The notes: generated by a model not told the origin, from the sequence alone. Numbered from the stretch's first letter, positions 1-8,990 are shown. The stretch is 37,939 bases of DNA from Pseudonocardia sp. (GCA_026785945.1 JAJAZD010000127.1:1-37939), one strand, 5' to 3'. Program-made: numbers and translations.

Positions 1-403
1 CCACCGCCAGGGCGGCGGGCCGGGGGGCGCCGCGGGCCCGCTCTATGTGGGCCGGCGCGGGCGGCACCGCCGCGGTGTCGACGACACCGGGCACGTCGGC
101 GAGGGTGCGCAGGGCCACGAGCAGCGCCGTCGCCTCGGCCGTGGTGAGCCGCAGCGGCCGCCGCATCCCGGCGTCCTCGATGACCGACACGGTGTCGCCG
201 GCGAACGAGAGGTCCACGAGGTCACCGGGCCCGTAGCCGGGCAGCCCGCACATCCACAACAGCTCCAGGTCGCGGCGCAGCTGGCGTTCGCCGATCCCGA
301 AGTCGGCGGCGGCCTCGGCGATCGGGATGCCGGGCCGGGCGAGCAGGTAGGGCACCAGCGAGAGCAGCCGGGGAAGCCGATCGGCCACCCCGCCCGTGCT
401 CAC
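1..403 (-). CDS. pafC: PafC, WYL-family transcriptional activator (5' part only, cut by window edge)
   Basis: About 134 N-terminal codons are present; the rest lies beyond base 1. The start is GTG at 403, 13 bp after the pafB stop; a GTG overlapping that stop runs straight into TGA. The N-terminus reads as a winged helix-turn-helix (residues about 8-60, with IAEAAADFGIGERQLRRDL) followed by the start of the WYL region. PafC works with PafB as a heteromeric activator of RecA-independent DNA-damage genes in mycobacteria, binding the RecA-NDp promoter. It is cotranscribed with pafB. The identity rests on pairing with pafB beside pafA and on the HTH type. The WYL motif itself lies outside the window. 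Confidence 0.88.
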   Translation of the reverse strand, partial: MSTGGVADRLPRLLSLVPYLLARPGIPIAEAAADFGIGERQLRRDLELLWMCGLPGYGPGDLVDLSFAGDTVSVIEDAGMRRPLRLTTAEATALLVALRTLADVPGVVDTAAVPPAPAHIERARGAPRPAALAV

Positions 404-416
404 GGGTGCACCCGTG

Positions 417-1409
417 TCACAGCGGCACCGGTGCGACGCCGTGCGCCGCAGCGGCCGCCGCCCAGTTGTCGCGGACCCGTGCGACGAGCACCGGGGGGGC
501 GAGTACCACCACGTCGGGACCGTGTCCGGCGAGCCAACGGGCGACGGTCTCGACGCTGCGCAGGTCCAGTTCCAGCTCCTCGCCGGGCATGCCCCGATGG
601 GCGTGCGGGCCGAGCACCCGGCCGAGCCTGCGCAGGCCGTGCGCCCGCCCGGCGGCGACCCACACCCGTGCGGTTCCCACGGCGGGAGGCGGTTCGACGT
701 CGCGGCGGACCATCGACATGAGGTCGACACCCCCGGGCACGGTGACGGCACCGGCAGGCCCGGTGGGCGTGACGGGCATGCTGATCCGCGAGAGGCGGAA
801 CGACCGTGGTGCGGCGCGGTCGCGGTCGTGCCCGACGAGGTACCAGCGGCCCCGCCACGAGACGACCCCCCACGGCTCGACGGTGCGGCGCGCGATCTCG
901 CCCCCCGGCCCGCCGCGGCGGTGGTCGAAGGTGACCACCCGCCCGGTCTGCACCGCGGCCAGCAGGGGGGCGAACGCCGGTTCGGTGGTCTGCACCCGCG
1001 GCTGGACGCGGCCCTGGTCCTCGTCGACCTCCACGCCGGCGGCACGCAGCTTGAGCAGGGCGCCGTGGGCCGGTCCCGCCAGCTCCGGGGAGTCCCACAG
1101 GCGGGCCGCGAGCGCGACGGCCGCGGCCTCGTCCGGCTCGAGGTCGATCTCGCCGAGCTCGTAGTCCTGGCGGGCGATCCGGTAGCCGTCGGCGGTGTCG
1201 TAGCCCGACAGCCGGCCGGTCTCCAACGGCACGCCCAGCTCGCGGAGCTCGGTCTTGTCGCGCTCGAACATGCGGAAGAACGCGTCGTCGCTCGGGGCGT
1301 CGGCGTAGCCGGGGACGATCGAGCGGATGCGCTCGGCGGTGAGGAACGCCTTCGTCGACAGCAGGCAGAGCACCAGGTTCACCAGCCGCTCGGCCCGCAC
1401 GGAGGACAC
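417..1409 (-). CDS. pafB: PafB, WYL-domain transcriptional activator of the DNA-damage response
   Basis: The protein has 330 residues, the usual size. It starts SSVRAERLVNLVLCLLSTK, the typical PafB winged-HTH opening, followed by FLTAERIRSIVPGY and DAFFRMFERDKTELRELG (HTH to about residue 75). The WYL-type region centres on VEPWGVVSWRGRWYLVGHD (about residue 185) with DHRRGG before it, and a C-terminal WCX-like part follows. PafBC activates genes with TTGTCRGTG-N8-TANNNT promoters when single-stranded DNA accumulates in mycobacteria. The GTG start at 1409 lies 6 nt after a TACTAT hexamer, so the mRNA is probably leaderless. The last bases of that leader and the GTG spell ATGTCGGTG, which resembles half of the PafBC motif (see findings). 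pafC follows after 13 bp. Confidence 0.95.
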   Translation of the reverse strand: MSSVRAERLVNLVLCLLSTKAFLTAERIRSIVPGYADAPSDDAFFRMFERDKTELRELGVPLETGRLSGYDTADGYRIARQDYELGEIDLEPDEAAAVALAARLWDSPELAGPAHGALLKLRAAGVEVDEDQGRVQPRVQTTEPAFAPLLAAVQTGRVVTFDHRRGGPGGEIARRTVEPWGVVSWRGRWYLVGHDRDRAAPRSFRLSRISMPVTPTGPAGAVTVPGGVDLMSMVRRDVEPPPAVGTARVWVAAGRAHGLRRLGRVLGPHAHRGMPGEELELDLRSVETVARWLAGHGPDVVVLAPPVLVARVRDNWAAAAAAHGVAPVPL

Positions 1410-1421
1410 ACCGACATAGTA
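1410..1421 (-). promoter_or_regulatory. Leaderless -10 element of pafB
   Basis: TACTAT (1421-1416) is followed by 6 nt and then GTG at 1409. This fits a -10 hexamer whose transcript begins at or next to the start codon. No Shine-Dalgarno sequence is present. Confidence 0.45.
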
Positions 1422-1547
1422 GGACCGGCTCCGGGCCGACCGTGGCCGACCGGGGAGAACCCGCCGGGCGTCTCACTCTGCGACACCCGCGCCCGCACGT
1501 GGGATCACGGTGCGACGCTCGCCGGACCGCGACCGGGGAGTGACCTC

Positions 1548-1784
1548 ATGGACGACGCAGCCGAGACCTTCAACCCGTGGACCGTGGTGAACCTGGTGTT
1601 CCACCACCTCGCCCATCAGGGGCTGCATCCGGTGCTCGGCGAGGCCGGTGATCCGGCTGTGCCCGCGACGGCCCTGCTGCGGTCGTTCGGCATCGAGCCC
1701 GGTCGCAACGACGAGGCGCTCACCTCGGCGACCGTGCAGGAGGAGCTGGCCGAGATCCGCGCGAAGATGCTCGGCGAGCGCTGA
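1548..1784 (+). CDS. Conserved actinobacterial protein of 78 residues, unknown function
   Basis: A small gene with ATG at 1548 and a clear ribosome site GGGGAG about 7 nt upstream. It encodes 78 residues beginning MDDAAETFNPWTVVNLVFHHLAH, then LHPVLGEAGDPAVPATALLRSFGI, and ends EELAEIRAKMLGER. It has no signal peptide or membrane segment. The acidic N-terminus, central hydrophobic helix and C-terminal helix suggest a small soluble helical protein. I recognise it only as a conserved small protein found beside pafA in actinomycetes and know of no assigned function. It is divergent from pafB and convergent with pafA. A partner role in the Pup system is possible from position alone, but nothing in the sequence shows it. 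Confidence 0.8.
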   Translation: MDDAAETFNPWTVVNLVFHHLAHQGLHPVLGEAGDPAVPATALLRSFGIEPGRNDEALTSATVQEELAEIRAKMLGER

Positions 1785-1794
1785 CCCCGGACGC

Positions 1795-1815
1795 CCCGCC
1801 CACCGTGCCGGCGGG
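1795..1815. terminator. Possible short bidirectional hairpin between convergent genes
   Basis: CCCGCC (1795-1800) pairs with GGCGGG (1810-1815) across a 9-nt loop. It sits in the 62-bp gap between the 78-residue gene and the pafA 3' end. It has no T-tract and the stem is short, so this is tentative. Confidence 0.25.
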
Positions 1816-1846
1816 CGGCGGCCTGCTGTGCCGTGCCGACGGCGAC

Positions 1847-3208
1847 CTACAGGGAGGCGATCAGCCGGTCCACCCGCTCGTCGACCGAGCGGAAGGGGTC
1901 CTTGCACAGGACGGTGCGCTGGGCCTGGTCGTTGAGCTTGAGGTGCACCCAGTCGACGGTGAAGTCGCGGCCCGCGGCCTGAGCGGCCGCGATGAAGTCG
2001 CCGCGCAGCTTGGCCCGTGTGGTCTGCGGTGGCGTGTCCTTGGCGGCCTCGATCTCGCCGTCGTCGGTGACCCGCTCGACCATGCCCTTGCGTTGCAGCA
2101 GGTCGAACAGACCGCGGCCGCGCCGGATGTCGTGGTAGGCGAGGTCGAGCTGCGCGATGCGGGGGTTGGCCAGCTCCATGTCGTTGCGCAGGCGGTAACG
2201 CTCGATGAGCCGGTTCTTGATCGCCCAGTCGACCTCCCGGTCGATGAGCGAGAGGTTCTGGCTCTCGACCGCGTCGAGCGTGCGGCCCCACAGCTCGAGC
2301 ACCCGCGCCGTCGTGGGGTCCTCGCTGCCCCGGGTGGCGACGTGCTCGACGGCTCGGGCGTAGTACTCGCGCTGGATGTCGAGCGCGCTGGCCTCCCGGC
2401 CCCCGGCGAGCCGGACGGTGCGCCGGCCCGTGAGGTCGTGGCTGATCTCGCGGATCGCGCGGATGGGGTTGTCGAGGGTGAAGTCCCGGAACTGGACGCC
2501 CGCTTCGATCATCTCCAGGACCAGCGTGGCGGACCCGACCTTGAGCAGGGTCGTGACCTCGGACATGTTCGAGTCCCCGACGATGACATGCAGCCGCCGG
2601 TACCGCTCGGCGTCGGCGTGCGGCTCGTCGCGGGTGTTGATGATCGGCCGGGACCGGGTGGTGGCCGACGACACACCCTCCCAGATGTGCTCGGCCCGCT
2701 GCGAGAGGCAGTACGCGGCCCCGCGCGGGGTCTGCAGCACCTTGCCGGCGCCACAGATGAGCTGGCGGGTGACGAGGAAGGGCAGCAGGACATCGGCGAT
2801 CCGGGAGAACTCGCCTGCCCGCGCGACCAGGTAGTTCTCGTGGCAGCCGTAGGAGTTGCCCGCCGAGTCGGTGTTGTTCTTGAACAGGTAGATGTCACCG
2901 CCGATGCCCTCGTCGACCAGCCGGCGCTCGGCGTCCACGAGCAGGTCCTCGAGGATCCGCTCCCCCGCCTTGTCGTGTGCGACGAGCTGGGCGAGGGAGT
3001 CGCACTCCGCCGTGGCGTACTCGGGGTGGCTGCCCACGTCCAGGTAGAGCCGTGCACCGTTGCGCAGGAAGACGTTCGAGGAGCGCCCCCACGACACGAC
3101 GCGACGGAACAGGTAGCGCGCCACCTCGTCCGGGGAGAGGCGCCGCTGTCCGTGGAAGGTGCAGGTGACCCCGAACTCGGTCTCCACACCGTAGATCCGC
3201 CGCTGCAT
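1847..3208 (-). CDS. pafA: Pup-protein ligase PafA
   Basis: The protein has 453 residues, the family length. PafA phosphorylates the C-terminal Glu of Pup with ATP and joins it to a lysine side chain of a target protein. Visible signatures are the N-terminal GVETEFGV (Mg/ATP-binding Glu9 and Glu11), [22 protein letters not shown] (nucleophile-region Asp57), [18 protein letters not shown], the [13 protein letters not shown] loop and [13 protein letters not shown]. These belong to the carboxylate-amine ligase (glutamine synthetase-like) fold shared with Dop. The C-terminus [17 protein letters not shown] is typical. The ATG at 3208 follows a TACGCT hexamer by 6 nt. In many actinomycetes the proteasome genes are adjacent; here two unrelated genes separate pafA from prcA. 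Confidence 0.97.
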   Translation of the reverse strand: MQRRIYGVETEFGVTCTFHGQRRLSPDEVARYLFRRVVSWGRSSNVFLRNGARLYLDVGSHPEYATAECDSLAQLVAHDKAGERILEDLLVDAERRLVDEGIGGDIYLFKNNTDSAGNSYGCHENYLVARAGEFSRIADVLLPFLVTRQLICGAGKVLQTPRGAAYCLSQRAEHIWEGVSSATTRSRPIINTRDEPHADAERYRRLHVIVGDSNMSEVTTLLKVGSATLVLEMIEAGVQFRDFTLDNPIRAIREISHDLTGRRTVRLAGGREASALDIQREYYARAVEHVATRGSEDPTTARVLELWGRTLDAVESQNLSLIDREVDWAIKNRLIERYRLRNDMELANPRIAQLDLAYHDIRRGRGLFDLLQRKGMVERVTDDGEIEAAKDTPPQTTRAKLRGDFIAAAQAAGRDFTVDWVHLKLNDQAQRTVLCKDPFRSVDERVDRLIASL

Positions 3209-3237
3209 CTGTTCAGCGTAGGCGGAACATGCGACAC
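3209..3237 (-). promoter_or_regulatory. Leaderless pafA promoter with a weak RecA-NDp-like upstream half
   Basis: TACGCT (3220-3215) lies 6 nt before ATG 3208. Exactly 8 nt upstream of the hexamer is GTGTCGCAT (3237-3229), which keeps the TGTCG core of the PafBC motif in the right register but loses GTG at its end. The -10 is reasonable; PafBC dependence is weak. Confidence 0.4.
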
Positions 3238-3376
3238 GTGGGGCGACACCGCGCCGGTCCGGTCACCGACCGGGCCCGGAATGCGGCGGGTCGGCGGCGG
3301 TACCGCACGAGGAGCAGCCCTCCACCCGTGCCCGACGCCGGCGGCCGCGGGCAGGCCGCGCGCGGGCGGCCACGGG

Positions 3377-3389
3377 TAGGGTCTGCCGG
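3377..3389 (+). promoter_or_regulatory. Leaderless -10 element of the PAP2/diacylglycerol kinase gene
   Basis: TAGGGT (3377-3382), then 7 nt, then GTG at 3390. It is divergent from the pafA promoter in the same 181-bp intergenic region, which otherwise shows no feature. Confidence 0.4.
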
Positions 3390-4934
3390 GTGATCACGTG
3401 GCTGCAGCGTGCTGCCGACCAGGTCAACCGCACCGACAGCGAGCTGTCCCGCGTTGTGTCGGCGATCCCCCGGAGCCCGTTCGACACCGCCATGAAGGCG
3501 GCCTCGACGGTGGCGAACCACGGCGTGCTGTGGTTCGTGATCGCTGTGTCCTTCGCCGCCCGCCGAGGCGCGTCACGCAAGGCGGCGTTCCGTGGTGTCC
3601 TCGCCGTCGCCGGGGCCAGCACCGTCGCGAATGCGCTGCTCAAGCCGCTGCTGCCGCGCAGGCGCCCGGCCGCCTGGGAGCTCCCGGCCTACCAGCGGGT
3701 CCAGAGCCCTCCGTTGTCGTCGTCGTTCCCGTCGGGGCACGCCGCCTCGGCCGCGGCGTTCGTGACCGCGGTCGCCCTGGAGAGCCCGCGGCTCGGCATG
3801 GCCGTGGCGCCCCTCGCCGCGGCGGTGGCCTACTCGAGGGTGCACGTGGGCGTGCACTGGGCGTCCGACGTCGTCGCCGGCGCCGCGGTGGGTACCGGTG
3901 TCGCGTTGCTGACGCGGCGCTGGTGGCCGGTTCGGAAGACCGACGAGGCGCGCGCCCGGCCGGTGGACACCGTGCCGATGCTCCCGCGCGGCGCGGGCCT
4001 GGTGATCGTGTCCAACCAGCGCTCGGGCGACCCGAACCGTGATCCCGCCGACGAGCTGAAGAGGGCACTGCCGGCGGCCGTCGTCGTCCGGGCCGAGCGC
4101 GGTCGCGATCTCGACGCCCAGTTCGACGAGGCCGTCACCGCGCAGGGGGACCGGGTCCGTGCCGTGGGCGTGGCCGGTGGCGACGGCACTGTGGCCGCGG
4201 CGGCCGCAGTCGCCGCACGGCGCTCGTTGCCACTGGTGGTGGTGCCCACGGGTACGCTCAACCACTTCGCCCGCGACGTCGGCGTCTACGACCTGCAGGA
4301 GGCCGTGGACGCCACCGGCTCTGGCCAGGCCGTCGCCGTCGACCTCGGGGTGGTCGACGTCCACTCCGACTCGGGGGCCGACTCCGACTCCGACATCGTG
4401 CGGGTCCGCTGGTTCGTGAACACCGCGAGCCTGGGCTCCTACCCCGACCTCGTGCGCCTGCGCGAGAAGTGGCAACCGCGTTGGGGCAAGTGGCCGGCGT
4501 TCGCCGCGGCGCTGGTCGTCGTGCTCCGCCGGGCCGAGCCTGTCGCCACCTGCATCGACGGACAGTGGACGTCGGTCTGGTTCCTGTTCGTCGGCAACGG
4601 GCCCTACCACCCGCGGGGCATGGTGCCGGCGTGGCGCCCGACGCTCGACTCCGGTCTCCTCGACGTCCGCTGGGTGCGCGCCGACGTCCGCTTCTCGAGG
4701 CTCCGCGTCGTGGTGGCGCTGCTGCTCGGCGCGCTCGGCCACAGCACGGTGTACGTCCAGCGGGAGGTCACCGAGCTCGGCGTGCAGCTCGAACGCCCGG
4801 GGATGCTGGCCACCGACGGCGAGGTGGTCGAGGAGGCGGGGCGCTACACGTTCCGCGTCGCGAAGGAGCCGGTGCCCGTCTACCGGCGCGACGAGGGCCG
4901 CTGGTCGGGCCGTCACCGCCCGTTCCAACCTTGA
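3390..4934 (+). CDS. PAP2-family phosphatase fused to a diacylglycerol kinase-like domain
   Basis: A 514-residue two-domain protein. Residues about 35-180 form a membrane PAP2 phosphatase with all three motifs: KPLLPRRRP (85-93, KX6RP), PSGH (114-117) and SRVHVGVHWASD (149-160, SRX5HX3D), between hydrophobic segments. Residues about 203-505 are a DAGK/NAD-kinase-like catalytic domain with GVAGGDGTVAA (GGDGT at 263-267) and VVPTGTLNHFARD. Such fusions are thought to act on isoprenoid or lipid phosphates at the membrane; the substrate is unknown. An acidic run SDSGADSDSD near residue 330 is an insertion in a loop. The gene lies between pafA and the prc genes with no evident functional link to pupylation. 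GTG 3390 is chosen because TAGGGT precedes it by 7 nt. Confidence 0.92.
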   Translation: MITWLQRAADQVNRTDSELSRVVSAIPRSPFDTAMKAASTVANHGVLWFVIAVSFAARRGASRKAAFRGVLAVAGASTVANALLKPLLPRRRPAAWELPAYQRVQSPPLSSSFPSGHAASAAAFVTAVALESPRLGMAVAPLAAAVAYSRVHVGVHWASDVVAGAAVGTGVALLTRRWWPVRKTDEARARPVDTVPMLPRGAGLVIVSNQRSGDPNRDPADELKRALPAAVVVRAERGRDLDAQFDEAVTAQGDRVRAVGVAGGDGTVAAAAAVAARRSLPLVVVPTGTLNHFARDVGVYDLQEAVDATGSGQAVAVDLGVVDVHSDSGADSDSDIVRVRWFVNTASLGSYPDLVRLREKWQPRWGKWPAFAAALVVVLRRAEPVATCIDGQWTSVWFLFVGNGPYHPRGMVPAWRPTLDSGLLDVRWVRADVRFSRLRVVVALLLGALGHSTVYVQREVTELGVQLERPGMLATDGEVVEEAGRYTFRVAKEPVPVYRRDEGRWSGRHRPFQP

Positions 4935-5008
4935 CGAGCCGTCCCCGACGGTGCGTCCGGATGGTGCGGGCCGTTGACAGCACCCCGGCCCCGGACTACC
5001 CAGGAGCG

Positions 5009-5220
5009 GTGCGCGTCGTCGGGATGGATCACATCGTGCTCGTCACCGCCGACGTCGAGCGGCTCGTCGCCTGGTACCGCGACGTCCTGGGCCTCACGCC
5101 CGAGCGGTGGGGGCGCGGCGCGGCGAGGCGCCGTTCCCGTCGCTGAGGGTCAGCGAGGCCACGATCATCGACGTGGCGCCGGACCCGACCTCCCGGTGGG
5201 CGGTCTGCGCCGCAGCTCGG
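5009..5220 (+). pseudogene. Remnant of a VOC (glyoxalase/dioxygenase) protein, frameshifted and 3'-truncated
   Basis: The reading frame from GTG 5009 or ATG 5024 gives MDHIVLVTADVERLVAWYRD then VLGLTPERWGRG, the standard first beta-alpha unit of a VOC domain. It then runs into RRRSRR and a stop at 5146. The next frame, from about 5107, continues with RRGEAPFPSLRVSEATIID, which is how this family normally continues. A small indel near 5107-5125 therefore breaks the gene. After about 5200 homology is lost and the second half of the fold is missing. It converges on prcA. A sequencing error could explain the frameshift but not the missing 3' half. Confidence 0.75.
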
Positions 5221-5238
5221 CGCGCTGCACGCCCGGAT

Positions 5239-6060
5239 CTATGTGGGATCCGGGACGCTCTCGGACCCCCCACCGGCCGGGGCGTCGTCACCGCCGGCCA
5301 CCTCCGCGGTGGCCGCGGCGTCGGCGCCGCGGTTCTCCTCGGGGAGCAGGCCCCCGAGCGCGGCGCCGGTGATGCGGCGGAACGTACGGCGGGGACGGCT
5401 CCGGTCCAGCACCGCCACCTCCAGCGCGCTCACCCCCAGAACCTTCGGGGCCGCACCGTTCCCGCTCGACGAGCCGGTCGTCGTCGGGGTGCCGGTCGCC
5501 TGCAGCGCGTCGACGGCGATCGCGACCGCGGCGTCGAGTTCCAGGCCGGGCCGGTAGGTTTCCTTGAGCTTCGTGCTGATCGGCTCGGTGGTGCCGCCCA
5601 TGACCACGAACTGCGGCTCGTCGGTGATCGACCCGTCGTAGGTCACGCGGTAGAGCTGGTCGCCCTCGGGGGTCGATCCCACACCGGCGAGGCACAGCTC
5701 CACCTCGTAGGGCTTCTGTTGCTCGACGAAAGCGGTGCCGAGCACCTGGGCGTAGAAGTTGGCCAGCATCCGGCCGGTGACGTCGCGCCGGTCGTAGGAG
5801 TAGCCGCGGACGTCGGCCATCCTGATGCCGGCGTTGCGCAGCGTCTCGAACTCGTTGTAGCGGCCCACCGCGGCGAACCCGATGCGGTCGTAGATCTCCG
5901 AGACCTTGTGCAGCGCGCTGGAGCGGTTCTCAGCGACGAAGATCACGCCGCCGGTGTAGGTCAGCACCACGACGCTGCGGCCGCGGGCGATGCCCTTGCG
6001 GGCCAGCTCCGAGCGGTCGCGCAGCAGCTGGTCGACCGAGGAGTAGAACGGCATCGTCAC
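5239..6060 (-). CDS. prcA: 20S proteasome alpha subunit PrcA
   Basis: A 273-residue proteasome alpha subunit that forms the outer gating rings of the 20S core and docks the Arc/Mpa ATPase. The N-terminus [21 protein letters not shown] is the actinobacterial H0/gating segment, followed by [19 protein letters not shown] and [17 protein letters not shown]. There is no N-terminal catalytic Thr, as expected. The C-terminus has a long Gly/Ala/Glu-rich tail ([16 protein letters not shown] through [10 protein letters not shown]), longer and more disordered than the core fold needs. The start may be GTG 6060 or ATG 6054; AGGAG lies about 8 nt before GTG 6060. It follows prcB by 46 bp in the dop-pup-prcB-prcA order. 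Confidence 0.96.
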   Translation of the reverse strand: MTMPFYSSVDQLLRDRSELARKGIARGRSVVVLTYTGGVIFVAENRSSALHKVSEIYDRIGFAAVGRYNEFETLRNAGIRMADVRGYSYDRRDVTGRMLANFYAQVLGTAFVEQQKPYEVELCLAGVGSTPEGDQLYRVTYDGSITDEPQFVVMGGTTEPISTKLKETYRPGLELDAAVAIAVDALQATGTPTTTGSSSGNGAAPKVLGVSALEVAVLDRSRPRRTFRRITGAALGGLLPEENRGADAAATAEVAGGDDAPAGGGSESVPDPT

Positions 6061-6106
6061 GGGAGGAACTCCTGGGGGGTCGTACGAGTACGGATCATGG
6101 GGTCGG

Positions 6107-6955
6107 TCAACCCCCTGGGTTCTCGGTGCGGCCGGTGACGACGTCGCGCACGATCGCGCCGATCTCCTCCTCGGGGCGCCGCAACGCGCCCTCGGCCCCG
6201 GTGATGCTGACGACCACGGGGTAGATGCCGCGGGTGAGGTCGGGGCCGCCGGTGGCGGAGTCGTCGTCGGCGGCGTCGTAGAGCGCCTCGACGGCCGCGC
6301 GCACGGTGGTGGGCAGGTCGGCGGCCACGTCGTGGCGCTTCTTGAGCGCCGACTTCGCGAACACCGAGCCGGATCCGATGGCCTCGAAGCCCCGGCTCTC
6401 GTCGGAGCGGTGGCCGGTGACGTCGTAGGTGACGATGCGGCCCGCCTTGGACGGGTCGGTGGCGTCGACGTCGTAGCCGACGAACAGCGGGATCGCGGCG
6501 AGGCCCTGCATGGCGGCCCCGAGGTTGTTGCGCACCATGGTGGCGAGCTGGTTGGCCTTGCCGTCGAACGACAGCGGCACGCCCTCGATCTTCTCGTAGT
6601 GCTCGAGCTCGACGGAGAACAACCGGACCATGCCGACCCCGATACCGGCGGCCCCGGCGATACCCATCGCCGAGTGGGAGTCGGTGACGAACACCTTCTC
6701 GATGTCGCGCTGGGAGATCACGTTGCCCGACGTGGCACGCCGGTCGCCCGCGATGACGACGCCGTCGGCGAACTGCAACGCGACGATCGTGGTGCCGTGC
6801 GGGACCTGCAACCCCGAACCGGGCGTGACGCCCTCGGGGAGTCCCGGTAGCAGGTGTGGGGAGTGGGCGGTGACGAGATCTGTGAACGACGACGGGCCGG
6901 GCGCGAGGAACGCGTCCAGGCCGGGGGCGCGCGTGGTGCGCTCCGAGAACGACAT
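6107..6955 (-). CDS. prcB: 20S proteasome beta subunit PrcB (proteolytic)
   Basis: A 282-residue beta subunit with a propeptide of about 54 residues. Cleavage at [15 protein letters not shown] exposes Thr55 as the N-terminal nucleophile. In mature numbering the catalytic Asp17 (GDRRAT) and Lys33 (IEKVFVTDS) are both present. The [11 protein letters not shown] and GIYPVVVSI segments are typical of bacterial beta subunits. The beta rings sit inside the PrcA rings, and activity requires autocatalytic removal of the propeptide. ATG 6955 begins [30 protein letters not shown] run lies about 17 nt upstream, rather far for a ribosome site. pup is 65 bp upstream and prcA 46 bp downstream. Confidence 0.97.
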   Translation of the reverse strand: MSFSERTTRAPGLDAFLAPGPSSFTDLVTAHSPHLLPGLPEGVTPGSGLQVPHGTTIVALQFADGVVIAGDRRATSGNVISQRDIEKVFVTDSHSAMGIAGAAGIGVGMVRLFSVELEHYEKIEGVPLSFDGKANQLATMVRNNLGAAMQGLAAIPLFVGYDVDATDPSKAGRIVTYDVTGHRSDESRGFEAIGSGSVFAKSALKKRHDVAADLPTTVRAAVEALYDAADDDSATGGPDLTRGIYPVVVSITGAEGALRRPEEEIGAIVRDVVTGRTENPGG

Positions 6956-7020
6956 GGTCTGGTGCGTGCCTCTCCTCGTGCGGGTGCGGTCGAACGGGTG
7001 GAGCAGGCGGGGCGGTGCGG

Positions 7021-7218
7021 CTACTCGCCGCCCTTCTGGACGTAGGCCCGGACGAAGTCCTCGGCGTTCTCCTCCAGCACGTCGTCGATCTCGTCGAGGA
7101 TCGTGTCGACGTCCTCGCCGAGCTTCTCACGGCGCTCCTGGCCGGCCGCCGCGGCGTCGGCTCCCTCGTCGTCGTCCCCGCCGCCGCCGCCCTGACGCTT
7201 CGTCTGTTCCTGCGACAT
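7021..7218 (-). CDS. pup: Prokaryotic ubiquitin-like protein Pup, encoded ending in Gly-Gly-Glu
   Basis: A 65-residue modifier conjugated to lysines by PafA. It begins MSQEQTKRQ, has a Gly/Asp-rich disordered part, then the Arc-binding coiled-coil segment [18 protein letters not shown], and ends [12 protein letters not shown]. The last codon before TAG is GAG, so the C-terminus is already Glu rather than the Gln found in mycobacteria. Dop deamidation is therefore not needed before ligation. The ATG at 7218 is set by a strong ribosome site, GAGGAGGAGAGG, about 6 nt upstream. The 129-bp gap from dop contains a GGTAG-7nt-CTACC palindrome (7277-7293) overlapping TAGTGT, a possible pup promoter, unproven. 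Confidence 0.97.
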   Translation of the reverse strand: MSQEQTKRQGGGGGDDDEGADAAAAGQERREKLGEDVDTILDEIDDVLEENAEDFVRAYVQKGGE

Positions 7219-7347
7219 GTGCTGCCTCTCCTCCTCGCGGCCCGGGCGACGACTCGCGTGCGGCGTTCCGGGGTCCGGTAGCTGAACACTACCCAGCCGA
7301 GTCGCGACACGCCCGCCGTCACACCCGTGAAGACGGGCGGGTCGCGG

Positions 7348-8865
7348 TCAACCCCGGGTGAGGGCCTCGACGAGCTCCTCGGCCGTCCGGGAGTTGTCGA
7401 TCAGCTCCCCGACGTGGCGCTTCGTGCCCCGCAGCGGCTCCAGTGTCGGGATCCGGACCAGCGACTCCCGCCCCAGGTCGAAGATCACCGAGTCCCACGA
7501 CGCGGCGGCGACCTCGGCGGGGTACCGCTCCAGGCAGCGGCCCCGGAAGTAGGCACGGGTGTCCTCCGGCGGTGTGCGCATGGCCGCGATCACGTCCTCC
7601 TCGCTGACCAGGCGCTTCATCGAACCGCGGGTGGCGAGTCGATTGTAGAGGCCCTTCGCCATCCGCACGTCGGCGTACTGCAGGTCGACGAGCTGCAGCC
7701 GCGGGGCGTCCCAGGTGAGCCCGTCGCGCTCGCGGTAGCCCTCCAACAGGCGCAGCTTCGCCGTCCAGTCCAGCCGGTCGGCGGTGCTCAGCGGGTCTCG
7801 GTCCAGGTCATCGAGCACCTCGCCCCAGAGCGCGAGCACCTCGGCGGTGGCGTCGTCGACGTCGGCACCCATGGTGTTCTCGACGTGCTTGCGGGCCTTC
7901 TCGAAGTACGCCCGCTGGACGTCCAGGCCGGTCATCTTCCGCCCGTCGGCGAGTTCGACCGTGGTCTTCAGGGTGGGATCGTGGCTGATCCTGTGCACCG
8001 AGCGGACGGGCTCGGCGAGGCGCAGCTCGTCGAACCGCACACCGGACTCGATCATGTCGAGCACCAGCGCGGCCGTCCCGACCTTCAGGAGGGTGGAGTA
8101 CTCGCTCATGTTGGCGTCGCCGATGATCACGTGCAGGCGGCGGTACTTGTCGGCGTCGGCGTGCGGCTCGTCGCGGGTGTTGATGATGCCGCGCTTGAGC
8201 GTGGTCTCCAGGCCGACCTCGACCTCGATGTAGTCGCTGCGCTGCGCGAGCTGGTATCCCGCCTCGTCACCGGACGCGCCGAGCCCCACCCGGCCGGCCC
8301 CGCAGATGACCTGGCGCGTCACGAAGAACGGCGTCAGCCCGGACACGATCGCCGGGAACGTGGTGGACCGCGCCATCAGGTAGTTCTCGTGGGAGCCGTA
8401 GCTGGCGCCCTTGCCGTCGACGTTGTTCTTGTAGAGCTGGATCCGCGGCGCCCCCGGCACGGTGGCCGAGCGCATCGCGGCCTCCTCCATCACCCGTTCC
8501 CCCGCCTTGTCCCAGACCACGATGTCGCGCGGTGTGGTGACCTCCGGCGTGGAGAACTCGGGGTGGGCGTGGTCGACGTAGAGCCGCGCGCCGTTGGTGA
8601 GGATGACGTTGGCGGCGCCGAGGTCGTCGAGCTCGGAGTCGTTGGGGGCGTGCAGGGTGGGGGCGGACAGGTCGAACCCGCGGGCGTCGCGCAGCGGTGA
8701 CTCCACCTCGTAGTCCCATCGGGCCCGGCGCGAGCGCGGGATGTCGGCGGCCGCGGCGTAGGCCAGCACCACCTGCGTGGAGGTGATCACCGGGTTGGCG
8801 GTGGGGTCACCGGGTACCGAGATCCCGTACTCGATCTCGGTACCCATGATCCGGCGGGCGGTCAC
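7348..8865 (-). CDS. dop: Pup deamidase/depupylase Dop
   Basis: About 505 residues, the usual Dop size. Dop removes Pup from substrates by hydrolysing the isopeptide bond, and deamidates Pup-Gln in species that need it. It shares the PafA fold: [10 protein letters not shown] (Mg/ATP-binding Glu), [20 protein letters not shown] (catalytic Asp region), [34 protein letters not shown] and [13 protein letters not shown]. The Dop-specific loop after [18 protein letters not shown] is present. I place the start at GTG 8865 ([13 protein letters not shown]), with GAGG 7 nt upstream. A longer frame reaches 8922, but its extra residues do not resemble the family. Because Pup here ends in Glu, Dop is predicted to act only as a depupylase. 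Confidence 0.95.
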   Translation of the reverse strand: MTARRIMGTEIEYGISVPGDPTANPVITSTQVVLAYAAAADIPRSRRARWDYEVESPLRDARGFDLSAPTLHAPNDSELDDLGAANVILTNGARLYVDHAHPEFSTPEVTTPRDIVVWDKAGERVMEEAAMRSATVPGAPRIQLYKNNVDGKGASYGSHENYLMARSTTFPAIVSGLTPFFVTRQVICGAGRVGLGASGDEAGYQLAQRSDYIEVEVGLETTLKRGIINTRDEPHADADKYRRLHVIIGDANMSEYSTLLKVGTAALVLDMIESGVRFDELRLAEPVRSVHRISHDPTLKTTVELADGRKMTGLDVQRAYFEKARKHVENTMGADVDDATAEVLALWGEVLDDLDRDPLSTADRLDWTAKLRLLEGYRERDGLTWDAPRLQLVDLQYADVRMAKGLYNRLATRGSMKRLVSEEDVIAAMRTPPEDTRAYFRGRCLERYPAEVAAASWDSVIFDLGRESLVRIPTLEPLRGTKRHVGELIDNSRTAEELVEALTRG

Positions 8866-8990
8866 GAGCCGGCCTCGACGAGCGCAGTCATGCCCCGAGA
8901 CTATCCGGCGTCCGACGGACAAGCGGTTCGATCAGCTCCCGCGGCCGGCCGCCCCCTGCACAACGCGCACGCAAGTCGGGCCCGCAAGCC

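Noticed and set aside
7277-7293. GGTAG-N7-CTACC palindrome between dop and pup as an operator.
   Set aside because: Arms of five bases occur often by chance in GC-rich DNA, and no matching regulator is evident; mentioned only within the pup entry.
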